Shown here piece after piece: positions 43,976-54,052 of a stretch of 64,000 nt of DNA. Origin of the DNA: Roseiarcus sp963709655 (GTDB lineage: Bacteria > Pseudomonadota > Alphaproteobacteria > Rhizobiales > Beijerinckiaceae); assembly GCA_963709655.1 (NCBI GenBank), contig CAVPXF010000023.1, positions 248,001 through 312,000 of the forward strand, read 5' to 3'. The number at the start of each line of letters is the position of its first letter. Position 1 is the stretch's first letter. The translations under genes and the position numbers were made by a program. The notes beneath the pieces are model-generated. The model was given only the letters and a program-made list of their open reading frames with translations, did not search any database and was not told the origin of the DNA.

Positions 43976-44271
43976 AACAGGCGCCCGATGGGTCTATACG
44001 CCGAATCGGTCGATTTATCCGACTCTGTGCCGAAATGGTCACAGAGGCTCGGAGCGTGTGCCGGATTTCGCGCGCATGAGACGCGTTCCGGACGAGGCGG
44101 CCGGCCGGGCTGGATCCCCGGTCGGAGGGACGTGCGGACGGAGGCCGCATGGGGTCCGAGGTCACGGCGGCGCCGATCGGGCGCGCCGCATATCGGAAGG
44201 ATGATTTCTTGGGGTATTGGGCAATGAATTGAGGCTGGCGCGGCGCGACGTCGAGCGCCGCCCTCGCGACG

Positions 44272-45916
44272 GTGGTCCTCGCGGCCGCCCTCGCTCCGAA
44301 TTCAACCGAGTCGGCAGTCGCCAACGGCGACACCCGCACCGTCACCTTCTCGAACCAGCACACCAACGAGGAAGCCTCGTTCACCTACATGGTGAACGGG
44401 GTGTACGACCAGGCTGTTCTCGACAAGCTCAACTGGTTCATGCGCGACTGGCGGCTCAACGAGCCGACCAAGATGGATCCGAAGCTGTTCGACATCATCT
44501 GGGAGGTCTACCGCGAGTCCGGCTCGCAACAACCGATCGACGTCCTCTCGGGCTACCGCTCGCCGCAGACCAACGCGATGCTCCGCCGGCGCTCGCGCCA
44601 GGTCGCCGAGCGCTCGGAGCACATGCTGGGCAAGGCGATCGACGCGCATTTCCTGGACGTCAGCACCGCGCGCATCCGCGACATCGCGATGCGGATGCAG
44701 GAGGGCGGCGTCGGCTTCTACCCGACCGGCATCACGCCCTGGGTGCACATCGACAGCGGCGGCATCCGCTATTGGCCGCGAATGAGCCGCGACGCGCTGA
44801 CGCGGCTCTTCCCGGACGGCAAGACGGTGTTCATTCCGGCCGACGGCCAGCCGATGCCGGGCTATGATCTGGCGAAAGCCGAGATCGAGCAGCGCGGCGG
44901 CGAGGTCCAGACGGCGAGCGGCGGCGGGCTGTTCGCTTGGCTGTTCGGCGCGCGCGGCGGCGGCGACGACGACGCCGAAGAGGCCGGCGGCGAGGAGGCG
45001 GTCGTCGCCTCGAACGACGGCGGCCGCGGCGGCGGACACGGCGGCGGGGTTGCGCCGACGGCCGCGCCGATCGAGATCGCCGAAGCCGGACCGGCGGCGG
45101 TGGCGAAAGCCAAGCGCGGCCTGCCGACGGGTCCGGCCTACGCCGAACCCGCGAGGCGCCGAGCCCGCGAGCGCCCGAGCCTGACGGCGCCGGCGCCGGC
45201 CGCCGCGCCAGAGCCTGTCGCCAAGGATCAGGTCGTCGCGGCGCTCGAACAGCCGCAAGTGGCGAGCGACGCCGACACCGACGCGACGGTCAAGCTCACC
45301 GGGCCGATCGCCGCGCTCTATCTCGCGCCCCTGCCGCCGCGGCGGCCGCCCAACCTCGAGCAGCAACTGGCGCTGCTGGCCGACATTCCCCTGCCCCCGA
45401 TCCGGCCCGCCGATCTGTCCGCGGCCGCGCAAACCGCGCCCGCTCCGCTGCCGCCGGCGCGCCCCGCCCACCTCGCCTTGGGGCCGGAGCCGACCGGATC
45501 GCCGGAGATCACCGCCTCGATCGACGCGCCGGCCGCCGGTCCGCCCGAAGCCCCGCCGCCGAGAGCCAAGCCTCGCCGCGCCGACCGGCAACGCCAAACC
45601 CTTGCCGAGCGTCATCACCCGGGGCCTGTTCACGCCCCCGATCGGCGCGGCGCTCGCCCTGGTCGAAGTCCCGAGGTCGCCCGCCGTGGACAGCAGCGCG
45701 CTACTCTCCCGCGCGGCCGAGCTGACCGCGCCGTTGCCGCCGATGCCAATTCCCGACGCCGGTCCGGCTCCGGCCGCTGCGTCTCGGCCGGGCGCTGAGG
45801 CCCTGCCGGCGCCGCGGGCCGACGGACGCAAGACAGGCTTCCTGGCGGAGTTGGCGCGGGTGTTCGGCTTCAGGACCGAATCCGACCCGGACCGGCTGCG
45901 CGGATCGGAGCAGTAG
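44272..45916 (+). CDS. DUF882 (peptidase M15-like, YcbK-type) protein, frameshifted
   Basis: About 547 residues after removing one extra base near 45585-45590. A GTG start at 44272 begins in a hydrophobic signal region (VVLAAALAPN); an ATG-AAT-TGA just upstream in the same frame suggests the true 5' end may also be damaged. The DUF882 domain (about 20-190) carries the M15-like zinc site SEHMLGKAID and WVHIDSGGIRYW, with SGYRSPQTNAMLR. The C-terminal 350 residues are a long Ala/Pro-rich low-complexity tail. After the break it continues PLPSVITRGLFTPPIGAALA to the stop. Likely acts on peptidoglycan with the neighbouring L,D-transpeptidase. Confidence 0.88.
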
Positions 45917-46029
45917 CGGATGGACTGAGCCTACCCGATCGACGTCGCCCCGCCTCGGTCTCGACGGGTCCGAGGGCGGCGTTCAAGGGCGCCCGGCATG
46001 CCGGCGCCGATGGGGAAAGTCCGATTCGG

Positions 46030-46056
46030 AAATTCCCTGCTAGCAGGGAATTTTTT
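46030..46056 (+). terminator. rho-independent terminator after the DUF882 gene
   Basis: A perfect 24-base palindrome with arms AAATTCCCTGC and GCAGGGAATTT, running into six Ts on the plus strand, about 115 bases past the DUF882 stop. Confidence 0.6.
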
Positions 46057-46146
46057 CAGCGCCCGATTCGCGCCCGCGCCGAAAACCGTCGCAATTTCAG
46101 AGGCCTGTCGACTTGCAACCCTCAGGTTGCGGCTCCCGGCTCCCAC

Positions 46147-46213
46147 CGGAACAGGGAATTGGCGGCGTGCATAACAGGGAATTTTCCGCCTGTTCCGAAC
46201 CGGAACAGGGAAT
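46147..46213. repeat. CGGAACAGGGAAT repeat cluster
   Basis: CCGGAACAGGGAAT occurs at 46146-46159 and 46200-46213, and AACAGGGAATT at 46173-46183. CCTGTTCCG (46189-46197) faces CGGAACAGG (46201-46209) to make a perfect nine-base inverted repeat with a three-base loop. The core CAGGGAAT also occurs in the terminator at 46030-46056. Confidence 0.55.
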
Positions 46214-46900
46214 CGAACAGGCGCGAAAAAAGGGGCTGAAAATCGCTTCGGCCAGGTTGCATTTTGCTGCCGATTGGGCCCGAGCGGGAAGTCTCACAGT
46301 TTGCGAAAATGAACTTTGCGCCCGTAACAACCAGATAAGTCAGTAGTTTATCAGGCGTGATGAACACAAAGTAGGCGCCGTGGTCCGCCGATGCCTCAGC
46401 CTCCGGCGGTCACTTTCACCCGCGGCCAGACACGCTTCCTGCCTTCCCTGACGCCAAAAAGGCGCGAGCCAAAACCGCAGTCGGCGGCGACAAATTGAAA
46501 AAGCGCTGGAAAGGGCCAGACGGCACGATTTCTCCGTGCCTATCCAGTTAAAATAGACGCCCGCTACATATCGATTGACCGGTGCACAACGCCGACACCG
46601 TCTGATCGGCCGACGCCCGGGGCGACCGCAATGCGCACATAGCGGGCGCCGCCGGAAGGTTTGGCGAATGGGTCATATCCGGTGCTTTGCTGCCCTTCCC
46701 AGTGGGTCGCGGTGCGAGAAGAGAGCGCCAATGCCAGTCGGTGCGGTCGAGGCGGCGAACGCTTCGCCGGCCTGAGGCTTTCCAGACCGAAGCGCAATTG
46801 CCAAAATTGGACGCCGCGAGCACCGGGGCATGGTAGGGGGGCATGCCCGATCGAACGATCGGGGTCGCGGCCGAGGGCATGGCGCAAGACGGGAAATGAC

Positions 46901-48979
46901 ATGAAGGCGTCTGACAAGCAAAAGAGGCCGACGCGGAGCGCCCTGGCGCTCGGAGTCCTTGGATTGGTGGGCCTTGTAAGCGGCACAGCGGACGCCGCCG
47001 TTCGCATTCAGGGCCAGGTTCAGGCCGGAGGCGGCGCAGTCGCGGGTTCGACCGTGACGTTATGGGCCGGAAGCGCCAGCGAGCCCAAACAACTGGCGCA
47101 AGCGAAAACGGCGGACGACGGGAGCTTTGCGCTCGGCACGAGCGAGCCGCCCGGACCGGGCGTGAGCCTTTATCTAATCGCCAAAGGCGGCGTCCCCTCG
47201 GTCAACAAGAGCGCGGGCGACAATCCTGCGCTGGCGTTTCTAACCGTTCTAGGGGGCGAGCCCCCGACCCATGTCACCATCAACGAGATGACGACCGTCG
47301 CTTCGGTCTGGACCAACGCGCAGTTCCTCGATGGGGGTGCGATCAAGGGTCCGGCGCTCAGCCTCAGCATCGCTGCGGGCAACGTCCCGAACTTCGTCGA
47401 TCTGCAAACCGGCGGGTGGGGCGCGGCCATTCAGGACCCGCTCAACAGCGGCCAGACCCCGACGATGGCGAATTTCGCCACGCTCGCCGATGCGCTCGCG
47501 GGTTGCGCGACGCGGGCCACGCCCATCGCCTGCGACATGCTTTTCCAGGCGGCGAAGTCGCCGAGGGGCGACGCGCCAAGCGATACGCTGACGGCGGCCG
47601 AGACCATCGCGCGCGCTCCCTGGTATCTCCCCGGCAGAGTGTTTGCGCTGCTCGACTCTTTCTATCCGGTTTCGATCGGCAAGAACCTGCGCCCGGTTCC
47701 TTTCATGCCCTATCTCAACACCGCGCCGGGCGCCTGGGTTCTGCCGCTCAAATTCGACGGCGGCGGCTATCGTGCGGGCGGCAAGGCGGCGTTCGACAGC
47801 GAGGGTAACCTGTGGGTCGGCGACAATTTCACCATCGGCTGGCAGGCATCCGACGCGCTCTGGCAGGGTCACGCCACAAAATTCGCGCCGAACGGTCGCC
47901 CGCTCTCGCCGATCACCACGGGATTCGTCGGCGGCGGGATGGAGGGAGGCACTTTCGGCGCCGCGATCGACGCCAACGACCATGCCTGGCTCACCAACTA
48001 CGGCAGCAAGTCGATTACCGTCTTCGACAAGACCGGCAAGCCGCTAACGCCGCCTGAGGGCATCACCTTCGGCGGCCGGCTCGGGCTGATGCAGGGGGTG
48101 ATCGTCACGCCGAGCGGCGACGTTTGGGTCCTGGGCGTGGAGAAGAGCCAGCTCGTGTTCTTCCCGAAGGGCGACCTGGCCAAGGGCCGGATCGTCTGCG
48201 AGGGCGATAGCGCCGAGCCGTGCAAGTCGTTCCGCGCGCCGTTCCATCTGGCCATCGACCAGCAGGACCGGATTTGGGTCAGCAACAGCGGCGTCGACCA
48301 CGTGACGCGCTTCCCCGCGTCCGATCCAAGCAAGGTCGAAAACTTCAAGGTCGGCTACAACAGCAGCGGCCTCGCCATCGACAGCGAGGGCAACGTCTGG
48401 GTCACCGACCGGTTCGGCAACGGGCTCCTCGGCATGATGCATATGGTTGACTTTGGGCTGCACTTTAAGCTCGCGGGCGTTGAGAGCGCTTCGGACTATC
48501 TGACGAAGGTCATGTCCGAACAAAAGGGCGGCCAATTCGGCGGTAGCGTGAATCTGCTCAGGCCCGATGGGACGCCGTTCCCGGGTTCGCCATTCACCGG
48601 CAACGGCCTTCCCGGGCCATGGGCGGCGGCGGTGGACGGAAATGACAACGTCTGGATTTCCAACTTTGCCGGAGCGTCGGGCCGGATCGCGGAGCTTTGC
48701 GGCGTTCGGACCGAGAACTGCCCGCCCGGCATAAAGACCGGCGACCAGATTTCGCCTCCCGGCGGCTACGTCGGCGGGGGGTTGCAGATGCAGACTGACA
48801 TCGACATCGATCCGGCCGGCGACGTCTGGGCGATGAACAACTGGCAGGACGTCGACAGCTGTTACGCCAACCCTCCGGAGGCGCTTTCGACGCGCTGCGG
48901 CGGCCAAGGCGTCGTGGTCTTCTACGGCCTCGCCAAGCCCGTACGCGCGCCGCAGATCGGGCCGGCGCAGGGGCTTTAG
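46901..48979 (+). CDS. secreted NHL/SMP-30-like beta-propeller protein
   Basis: A 692-residue protein from ATG 46901. The signal peptide runs to about residue 33 (LALGVLGLVGLVSGTADA). A carboxypeptidase-regulatory-like domain (VRIQGQVQAGGGAVAGSTVTLWAG) precedes a region with NPALAFLTVLGG. The C-terminal half is a propeller with repeated motifs such as DSEGNLWVGDNF, DANDHAWLTNYGSKSITVFD, DQQDRIWVSNSGVDHVTRF, DSEGNVWVTDRFGNG and DPAGDVWAMNNW. Such proteins bind or hydrolyse extracellular substrates; no catalytic residues are certain. It stands alone between gene-poor DNA and the DoxX operon. Confidence 0.88.
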   Translation: MKASDKQKRPTRSALALGVLGLVGLVSGTADAAVRIQGQVQAGGGAVAGSTVTLWAGSASEPKQLAQAKTADDGSFALGTSEPPGPGVSLYLIAKGGVPSVNKSAGDNPALAFLTVLGGEPPTHVTINEMTTVASVWTNAQFLDGGAIKGPALSLSIAAGNVPNFVDLQTGGWGAAIQDPLNSGQTPTMANFATLADALAGCATRATPIACDMLFQAAKSPRGDAPSDTLTAAETIARAPWYLPGRVFALLDSFYPVSIGKNLRPVPFMPYLNTAPGAWVLPLKFDGGGYRAGGKAAFDSEGNLWVGDNFTIGWQASDALWQGHATKFAPNGRPLSPITTGFVGGGMEGGTFGAAIDANDHAWLTNYGSKSITVFDKTGKPLTPPEGITFGGRLGLMQGVIVTPSGDVWVLGVEKSQLVFFPKGDLAKGRIVCEGDSAEPCKSFRAPFHLAIDQQDRIWVSNSGVDHVTRFPASDPSKVENFKVGYNSSGLAIDSEGNVWVTDRFGNGLLGMMHMVDFGLHFKLAGVESASDYLTKVMSEQKGGQFGGSVNLLRPDGTPFPGSPFTGNGLPGPWAAAVDGNDNVWISNFAGASGRIAELCGVRTENCPPGIKTGDQISPPGGYVGGGLQMQTDIDIDPAGDVWAMNNWQDVDSCYANPPEALSTRCGGQGVVVFYGLAKPVRAPQIGPAQGL

Positions 48980-49156
48980 GGCCAGGTCAGGCCGGCAAAC
49001 ACCGCATCTGGAACGAACGGTTAGCATCGCTCCACGATGCGGCCCTGCTCTCCGGACCGCTCAGCTCTGCGACGGCTTGCCCTCTCATTTGCGTGTCACG
49101 CGAGAGGCCGACAACCCCGCGCGCGGGCCGTCGAGTGTTTCCCGGGCAGCCGCTTG

Positions 49157-49582
49157 TCAGCCGCGGTCGAGCGACCACGGGCCCGGCCCGGCGGCAGCCA
49201 GGTAGAGGAAGATGAAGCAGAACAACACCGCCGGCTCGCCGAAATTGATCGCCGGGAAGAAGCTCATCGGGAAATGGGCCATGAAATAAGCGACGGCCAT
49301 GAAGCCCGAGAGCACGAAGGCGACCGGCCGGGTGAACAGGCCAAGCACGATCAAAGCGCCGCCGACGAGCTCCATCGTTCCGGTGAAATGGAGCAACCCC
49401 GACGGCATCTTGTCGATGAACGGCAGGCCGGCGGGAAAGCCGATCAGCTTGCCCGTCCCGTGCTCCAGGAACAAGAGTCCCGCGACGATGCGCAGAACCG
49501 AGTGCAGGGCGGGGGCCCAGCTTTGCGGAAGGATGGCGATCTTTGCCGTGGGAAAGCCCAACGGCGCCGAGGAAGCGCTCAT
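49157..49582 (-). CDS. DoxX-family membrane protein
   Basis: A 141-residue protein with about four membrane helices: HSVLRIVAGLLFLEHGTGKLIGF, FTGTMELVGGALIVLGLF, PVAFVLSGFMAVAYFMAHFP and AVLFCFIFLYLAAAG. The R-x-xxGLLFxxHGxxKL pattern is the DoxX signature. DoxX proteins are associated with quinone or thiol redox chemistry. It lies 85 bases after a wrbA gene and a nitroreductase gene on the same strand, which supports a redox-stress operon. Confidence 0.88.
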   Translation of the reverse strand: MSASSAPLGFPTAKIAILPQSWAPALHSVLRIVAGLLFLEHGTGKLIGFPAGLPFIDKMPSGLLHFTGTMELVGGALIVLGLFTRPVAFVLSGFMAVAYFMAHFPMSFFPAINFGEPAVLFCFIFLYLAAAGPGPWSLDRG

Positions 49583-49667
49583 TTCGAAGATCCTTTCTTA
49601 TGCCGCCGCGCGGCGGTCGTGGAAGTCGCGCTGGCGGCAACCCGGGCGCTAGTGTCTGGTCTGGATT

Positions 49668-50267
49668 TCAGCCTTTGAGCTTCGCCGCGGTCTTGGCGAT
49701 CAATTCGCCCTGATGGCGGGCGCCGTCGAGCTCGATTGTGCTCGGCTGCCGCTGGCCCTGCCCCCGGCGATCGTCGTCGCGCCATAAGGCGCGCCGCCGA
49801 CGATTTCGTCCAACGACTCTTGGCCGGCGTGGCTATAGGGCAGGCCGACGATCACCAAGCCGAAATGCATGAGGCTGAGTGATGATCGAAAACAGCGTGG
49901 TTTCGTTGCCGCCGTGCTGGGTCGCGCTCGAGGTGAACGCGCCGCCGACCTTGCCGATGAGCGCGCCGGTCATCCACAGCCCGCCGGCCTGCTCCCAGAA
50001 AGTCGCCATGGCGGAGGGCATGCGGCCGAAGCGGGTCGGCGCGCCGACTACGATGGCGTCGTAGTTCGCCAGATCCTCGACCTTGGCGACCGGCGCCGCC
50101 TGGTCGAGCTTGAAGTGCGACGCCTTGGCGATCGCCTCCGGGACGATTTCCGGCACGCGCTTGATGTCCACGGTCGCGCCTGCGGCCTTCGCCCCTTCAG
50201 CCACCGCGTTGGCCATGGTCTCGACGTGGCCGTAGCTCGAATAATAGAGAACAAGCACTTTGGTCAT
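49668..50267 (-). CDS. wrbA: WrbA-type NAD(P)H:quinone oxidoreductase, frameshifted twice
   Basis: Flavodoxin-like protein of 199 residues once two compensating single-base errors are corrected. The first part has MTKVLVLYYSSYGHVETMA (FMN phosphate loop), DAIVVGAPTRFGRMPSAMATFWEQ and SSATQHGGNETTLFSI. Near 49853-49858 an extra base shifts to LMHFGLVIVGLPYSHAGQ and GGAPYGATTIAGG. Near 49755-49765 a missing base shifts again to RQPSTIELDGARHQGELIAKTAAKL, the normal C-terminus. WrbA reduces quinones by two electrons. It sits between the nitroreductase and doxX genes in the same direction. Confidence 0.88.
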
Positions 50268-50294
50268 GGATTCGCCTCCGGATCGCGGTCGAGG

Positions 50295-50906
50295 TCAGAG
50301 CACCTTCGCCATCTGGTCGAAAGCGAAGCGCGGGCTGCGGGGAAAGAGCTGGCCGTCGTCGCCGTAACCGATGTTGATGAGGACGTTGGACTTGATCCTG
50401 CCCTCCGGGAAGAACTCGGCGTCGACCTTGTCGTTGTCGAAGCCGGCCATCGGGCCGGTGTCGAGGCCGAGCGCGCGCAATGCGAGGAGCAGATAGGCGA
50501 CCTGCAAGGTCCCGCTCTGGGAGGCGGTCCGATCGGCGAAAGCCCGATTGCCGTCGAACCAACTCTTGGCGTCGGCGTGCGGGAAGAGGAACGGCAGGTG
50601 CTCGTAGAAGTCGAGGTCGTAGGCGGCGATGGCGACCACCGGCGCATTCATCGTCTTGGCGAGGTTGCCCGGCGACAGCGCCGGCCGCAGCCGCTCCTTG
50701 GCCTCCTGGGACCGCAGAAACAGCACCCGCAGCGGCTGGGTATTGGCGGCGGTCGGCCCCATCTTCGCGAGTTCCATCGCTTCGACGAGCAGCGTGTCGG
50801 GCACGGGCTTGGCGAGGAAGGCGTTGTGGGTGCGCGCCTCGGTGAACAGTTGCGCCAGGGCGGCGGCGCCGATCGTGCCGCCTCGGTCGTTCTTGAGCTC
50901 GGTCAT
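50295..50906 (-). CDS. RutE/HadB-like nitroreductase-family oxidoreductase
   Basis: A 203-residue FMN protein from ATG 50906, preceded by AAGGAGATTCCC. Family motifs are ARTHNAFLAKPVPDTLL, KMGPTAANTQPLRVLFL and the C-terminal GLDTGPMAGFDNDKVDAEFF ... NVLINIGYGD, which characterise the malonic-semialdehyde-reductase (RutE-like) branch. No rut genes are near, so a general quinone or nitro-compound reductase role with WrbA and DoxX is more likely. It is the first gene of the operon. Its upstream region has two AGCTATCAG repeats, one within GATAGCTATC. Confidence 0.88.
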   Translation of the reverse strand: MTELKNDRGGTIGAAALAQLFTEARTHNAFLAKPVPDTLLVEAMELAKMGPTAANTQPLRVLFLRSQEAKERLRPALSPGNLAKTMNAPVVAIAAYDLDFYEHLPFLFPHADAKSWFDGNRAFADRTASQSGTLQVAYLLLALRALGLDTGPMAGFDNDKVDAEFFPEGRIKSNVLINIGYGDDGQLFPRSPRFAFDQMAKVL

Positions 50907-51208
50907 GGGAATCTCCTTGCGCTGCAACATGGACACCGCCAGCTATCAGCACAACCGGCAAAATTGTGATGATAGCTATCAGCCAAAGTGATGACGCAGA
51001 GCGGAATTACGGGCTCGGCCAATCCACGCCCGCCGCGCAACTCGCTTCGTCTCGGATTGAGGTCAGTCTGCGCAAGGAGTCACGGAAAGCGGTGGCAAAA
51101 ATGGTCGAGACCGATTTCCTCATCGCGGAAAACCGCGCCGCGCCGGCCCCTTGCACAACGGTTAGGCGACAATACAGTCCGACGCCGACGCGCCGCAGGG
51201 CCTGAGCG
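50907..51208. promoter_or_regulatory. upstream region of the nitroreductase-wrbA-doxX operon
   Basis: AGCTATCAGC occurs at 50941-50950 and again at 50974-50983, the second overlapping the ten-base palindrome GATAGCTATC (50971-50980). Direct repeats 33 bases apart in front of a redox operon look like regulator sites. No divergent regulator gene is readable in the following 200 bases. Confidence 0.4.
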
Positions 51209-51986
51209 TTACTTACGGGTCGGCACCCGCATATGCCAACGAGGCGCTTGCTTGCGCTTCACGACAACCGCAATCGAGTCGAAAAACTGGACGCTCTCTA
51301 TTTCTGGCATGTCAGCTTCGGTGTTGGCCCCACGTTTATAATAGTGTTTATGCATTTCGTCGACTTTGTCTTTAAGAAACTCAATCGCCGTGCCACGTCT
51401 CCTTAAGCCGCCTTCCATGTGCTCCCAGTACGCCGTGTGCATGTCTTCGATGACGTAAAGGCCACCTTCGGAAAGCAGCGGAAACAACGTCTCATAGCTG
51501 GCCCGCTGGTGGTGCGCGACATGGGAGCCATCATCGAGAACGACGTCGAGGCCGCCCATCTCCTTCACAACCCGCCGCAGGAAGCCGTCGTCGTCCTGCG
51601 AACCAATCCTGACCTGGCCATAGTTGCCATTATGGACAGCACAGCCCGGGTCGATGTCGACGCCAAACAAAATCGCCGCTTCGCCCAAATAGCGACGCCA
51701 CATCTTCAACGAACCTCCTTTCGAGACGCCAATCTCCAAGAAGTCGTACAGACTTACCGACGTATTTAGAAAATATATCTTCATAAATCGGCAGATAGTG
51801 ACCCCACTTATGAACAATCGCTCCCTCATTTTTGAAGAACAATTTTGCAATTGGCTGCGGATAAGTTTCAAGATACTCCTCTACCGAATCCTTACAGTAC
51901 TCCATACTAAAATCGCGAAAACTTGGTCGAGGACGCATTCTCAATGCCCAGATTGTATTCAGTACAAAAGTTGCATAATTCTGCAT
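51209..51986 (-). CDS. class I SAM-dependent methyltransferase, frameshifted
   Basis: About 258 residues after dropping one extra base near 51738-51740. The two parts join as KSVRLLEIGVSKGGSLKMW, the SAM-binding motif I. Later motifs are LFGVDIDP, DVVLDDGSHVAHHQ (metal/catalytic region) and LLSEGGLYVIEDMHTAYW, a pattern seen in MycE/CmcI-like O-methyltransferases that act on sugars or macrolides. The N-terminal part (residues 1-75) is helical. The gene is A/T-richer than its surroundings, which hints at horizontal origin. The substrate is unknown. Confidence 0.82.
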
Positions 51987-52120
51987 GATCAGGCCTCTGT
52001 CTTGAGGAACAATATCACACGTCGATGACGTCGCTTGCAGCTAATCTCGCGGATATTGATATTATCCGACGAGCCCTTCCCCATTGCGAGCCACGCTCCA
52101 ATGACGCTTATATAGCAGTC

Positions 52121-53102
52121 ATGATCGACTCGCTCACCCTCGACCAGATGCGGATCTTCGTCGCCGCCGTCGACGCGGGCAGCTTTTCCGCCGCGGCGCG
52201 AAAGCTCGGCCGGGTGCAGTCGGCGATCAGCCAGTCGATCGCGACGCTCGAAGTCGCATCTCGGCGTGGCGCTGTTCGACCGGTCGGCCAAGACGCCGCG
52301 GCTCACGCCAGCCGGCGGCGCGCTGGTCAAGGACGCGCGTAGGCTCCTCGAACGGGCGGACGAATTGAAGGCCCGGGCGGCGAGCATCGCCTCCAACGTC
52401 GAGCCCGAGCTCTCGCTCGCCGTCGACCCGATCTTTCCGCACGAGCCGCTGATCGGCAGCCTCAAGGCGCTGAGCCACGCCTTTCCCAAACTGCCGGTGA
52501 CGATCTTCACCGAGAACCTTGGCGGCTCGGAGCAGCGCTTGCGCGAAGGCGTGGCGCAATTCGCCATCGCGCCGATGCCGCTGACCGGGGCCGGCGATCT
52601 CGTCGCCGAATTCCTCGCCGCTTTCGACGTGGCGGCGGTCGTCTCGATGGACCATCCGCTGGCGCGCGAGCCGGCGCCGATCGCGCGCGCGACCCTCGAG
52701 CCCTATGTGCAGCTCGTCCTCACCGACCGCACGCCGCTCACCCAGAACTTCAGCGGCGGCATCGTCGGCCATCACATCTGGCGCTTCGCCGACCTCTCGA
52801 CCCGCCTCGAATTCCTGCTCTCCGGCTTCGGCTGGTGCAACATGCCGTTCCACATCGTGCGCGAGCATATCGCCGCGGGCCGGCTGAAGGCGCTCGAGCT
52901 CGCCGAGCGCGACGCGTTCCAGTTCCGGGTTCATGTCATGCGTATGCGGGGCGCCGAGATCGGCCGCGCCGGGCGCTGGCTGATCGACGATCTGAGGCGC
53001 CTCTTGACCTCGTGTCCCGAGGCCTACCGCGCCGCCGAATCCGTTCCGCTTCGCGCAGCGCCGCGCCTGGAGTTTTACGAGCCCGCGCGCTCGCGTCCGT
53101 AG
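52121..53102 (+). CDS. LysR-family transcriptional regulator, frameshifted
   Basis: About 326 residues after removing one extra base near 52252. The N-terminal winged helix starts MIDSLTLDQMRIFVAAVDAGSFSAAARKLGRVQSAISQSIATLE and, after the break, continues HLGVALFDRSAKTPRLTPAG. The rest is a periplasmic-binding-like effector domain (LSLAVDPIFPHEPL ... GFGWCNMPFHIVREHI). It ends three bases before the stop of the convergent sugar permease gene. Target and ligand are unknown; regulation of the sugar transporter is possible but the gene order is tail-to-tail. Confidence 0.88.
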
Positions 53103-54052
53103 ATGAGCAGCATCGCGACGATCACCCCGCCATAGATGATCTGGCGTCCGGCGTCCGGCATCTGGACGACTGACAGGATCGATTGCAGCAGCGTAATCAG
53201 AATGACCCCCGCCACCGTTCCGAAATAATTGCCGCGCCCGCCGAGGATCGAGGCGCCGCCGAGCACGACGGAGGCGATCGCCGGCAGGAGATAGGCGTCC
53301 CCCATGCCTTGCGCGGCCTTGCTGGCGTAGCCGGCGAGCAAGACGCCGCCGAACGCGGACAGGCCGCCGGCAATCGCGAAGACGGCGAGCACGACCTTCT
53401 GCGTGTCGACGCCGGAGAGATAGGCCGCCCGTTCGCGGTTGCCGACGCCATAGACCGCGCGGCCGAAGGTGGTGCGGGTGAGCAGGAAGACCGTCGCCGC
53501 GCCGACGACCGCCCAGACGATCAGCGCGTTGGGAACGCCGTAGAGGGAGGTCCCGGTGGCGAGCGCCCGCATCGCCGGCGACGAGGAGTCCTGGGGCGAA
53601 AATCCGCCGGTGTGGACGACCATGAGCCCCTGCGCGACGGCGTTGACCGCCAGCGTCACGATCATCGACGGGATGCGCAGATAGGCGACGCCGTAGCCGT
53701 TGACGAGCCCGATCGCGACGCCACAGGCGACGCCGAAGGGAATCGCCAACATGTCCCCGGCCGGCCCCCAGCCGGTCGCGGCCGTCGACATCATGCCGCC
53801 GACCGCGACGACCCACGGGATGGAGAGGTCGATCTGCCCGATCAGAATGACGATCATCGCCCCGGTCGCGATCACGCCGAGGAAGGAAGCCACCTTCAAC
53901 TGCTGCAGAAGGTATTCGGGCGACAGGAAACTGCGCGAGTAGAGCGAGCCCACCAAGAGGAGCGCAACGATGCAGGCGAACGCGACCAGGACCGGGCGAT
54001 CGACCCGCCCGAAGAGCCTGTGGCCGAGCCGCGGCTTCGCCAGCCCGCTCAT
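53075..54052 (-). CDS. CUT2 sugar ABC transporter permease (second)
   Basis: A 325-residue inner-membrane protein from ATG 54052, overlapping the upstream permease stop by 4 bases. It has the RbsC-like pattern: about eight to ten helices, GQIDLSIPWVVAVGGMM, and the cytoplasmic coupling segment FGRAVYGVGNRERAAYLSGVDTQKV, the EAA-like loop that contacts the ATPase. GGASILGGRGNYFGTVAGV follows. It works as heterodimer partner of the 54049-55029 permease. It overlaps the end of the LysR gene on the other strand by 28 bases. Confidence 0.93.
   Translation of the reverse strand: MSGLAKPRLGHRLFGRVDRPVLVAFACIVALLLVGSLYSRSFLSPEYLLQQLKVASFLGVIATGAMIVILIGQIDLSIPWVVAVGGMMSTAATGWGPAGDMLAIPFGVACGVAIGLVNGYGVAYLRIPSMIVTLAVNAVAQGLMVVHTGGFSPQDSSSPAMRALATGTSLYGVPNALIVWAVVGAATVFLLTRTTFGRAVYGVGNRERAAYLSGVDTQKVVLAVFAIAGGLSAFGGVLLAGYASKAAQGMGDAYLLPAIASVVLGGASILGGRGNYFGTVAGVILITLLQSILSVVQMPDAGRQIIYGGVIVAMLLIYGRERAGS

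Larger units (their letters stand above)
45917..46900. other. gene-free stretch with inverted repeats
   Basis: About 980 bases without a supported gene. It contains a terminator-like palindrome (46030-46056), several copies of CAGGGAAT between 46043 and 46213, and the inverted repeat CCTGTTCCG / CGGAACAGG (46189-46209). The rest has no structure I can name. Confidence 0.5.

Noticed and set aside
44217..44867. 216-codon frame starting MGNELRLARR
   Set aside because: Overlaps the DUF882 gene in another frame; only the DUF882 frame has conserved motifs.
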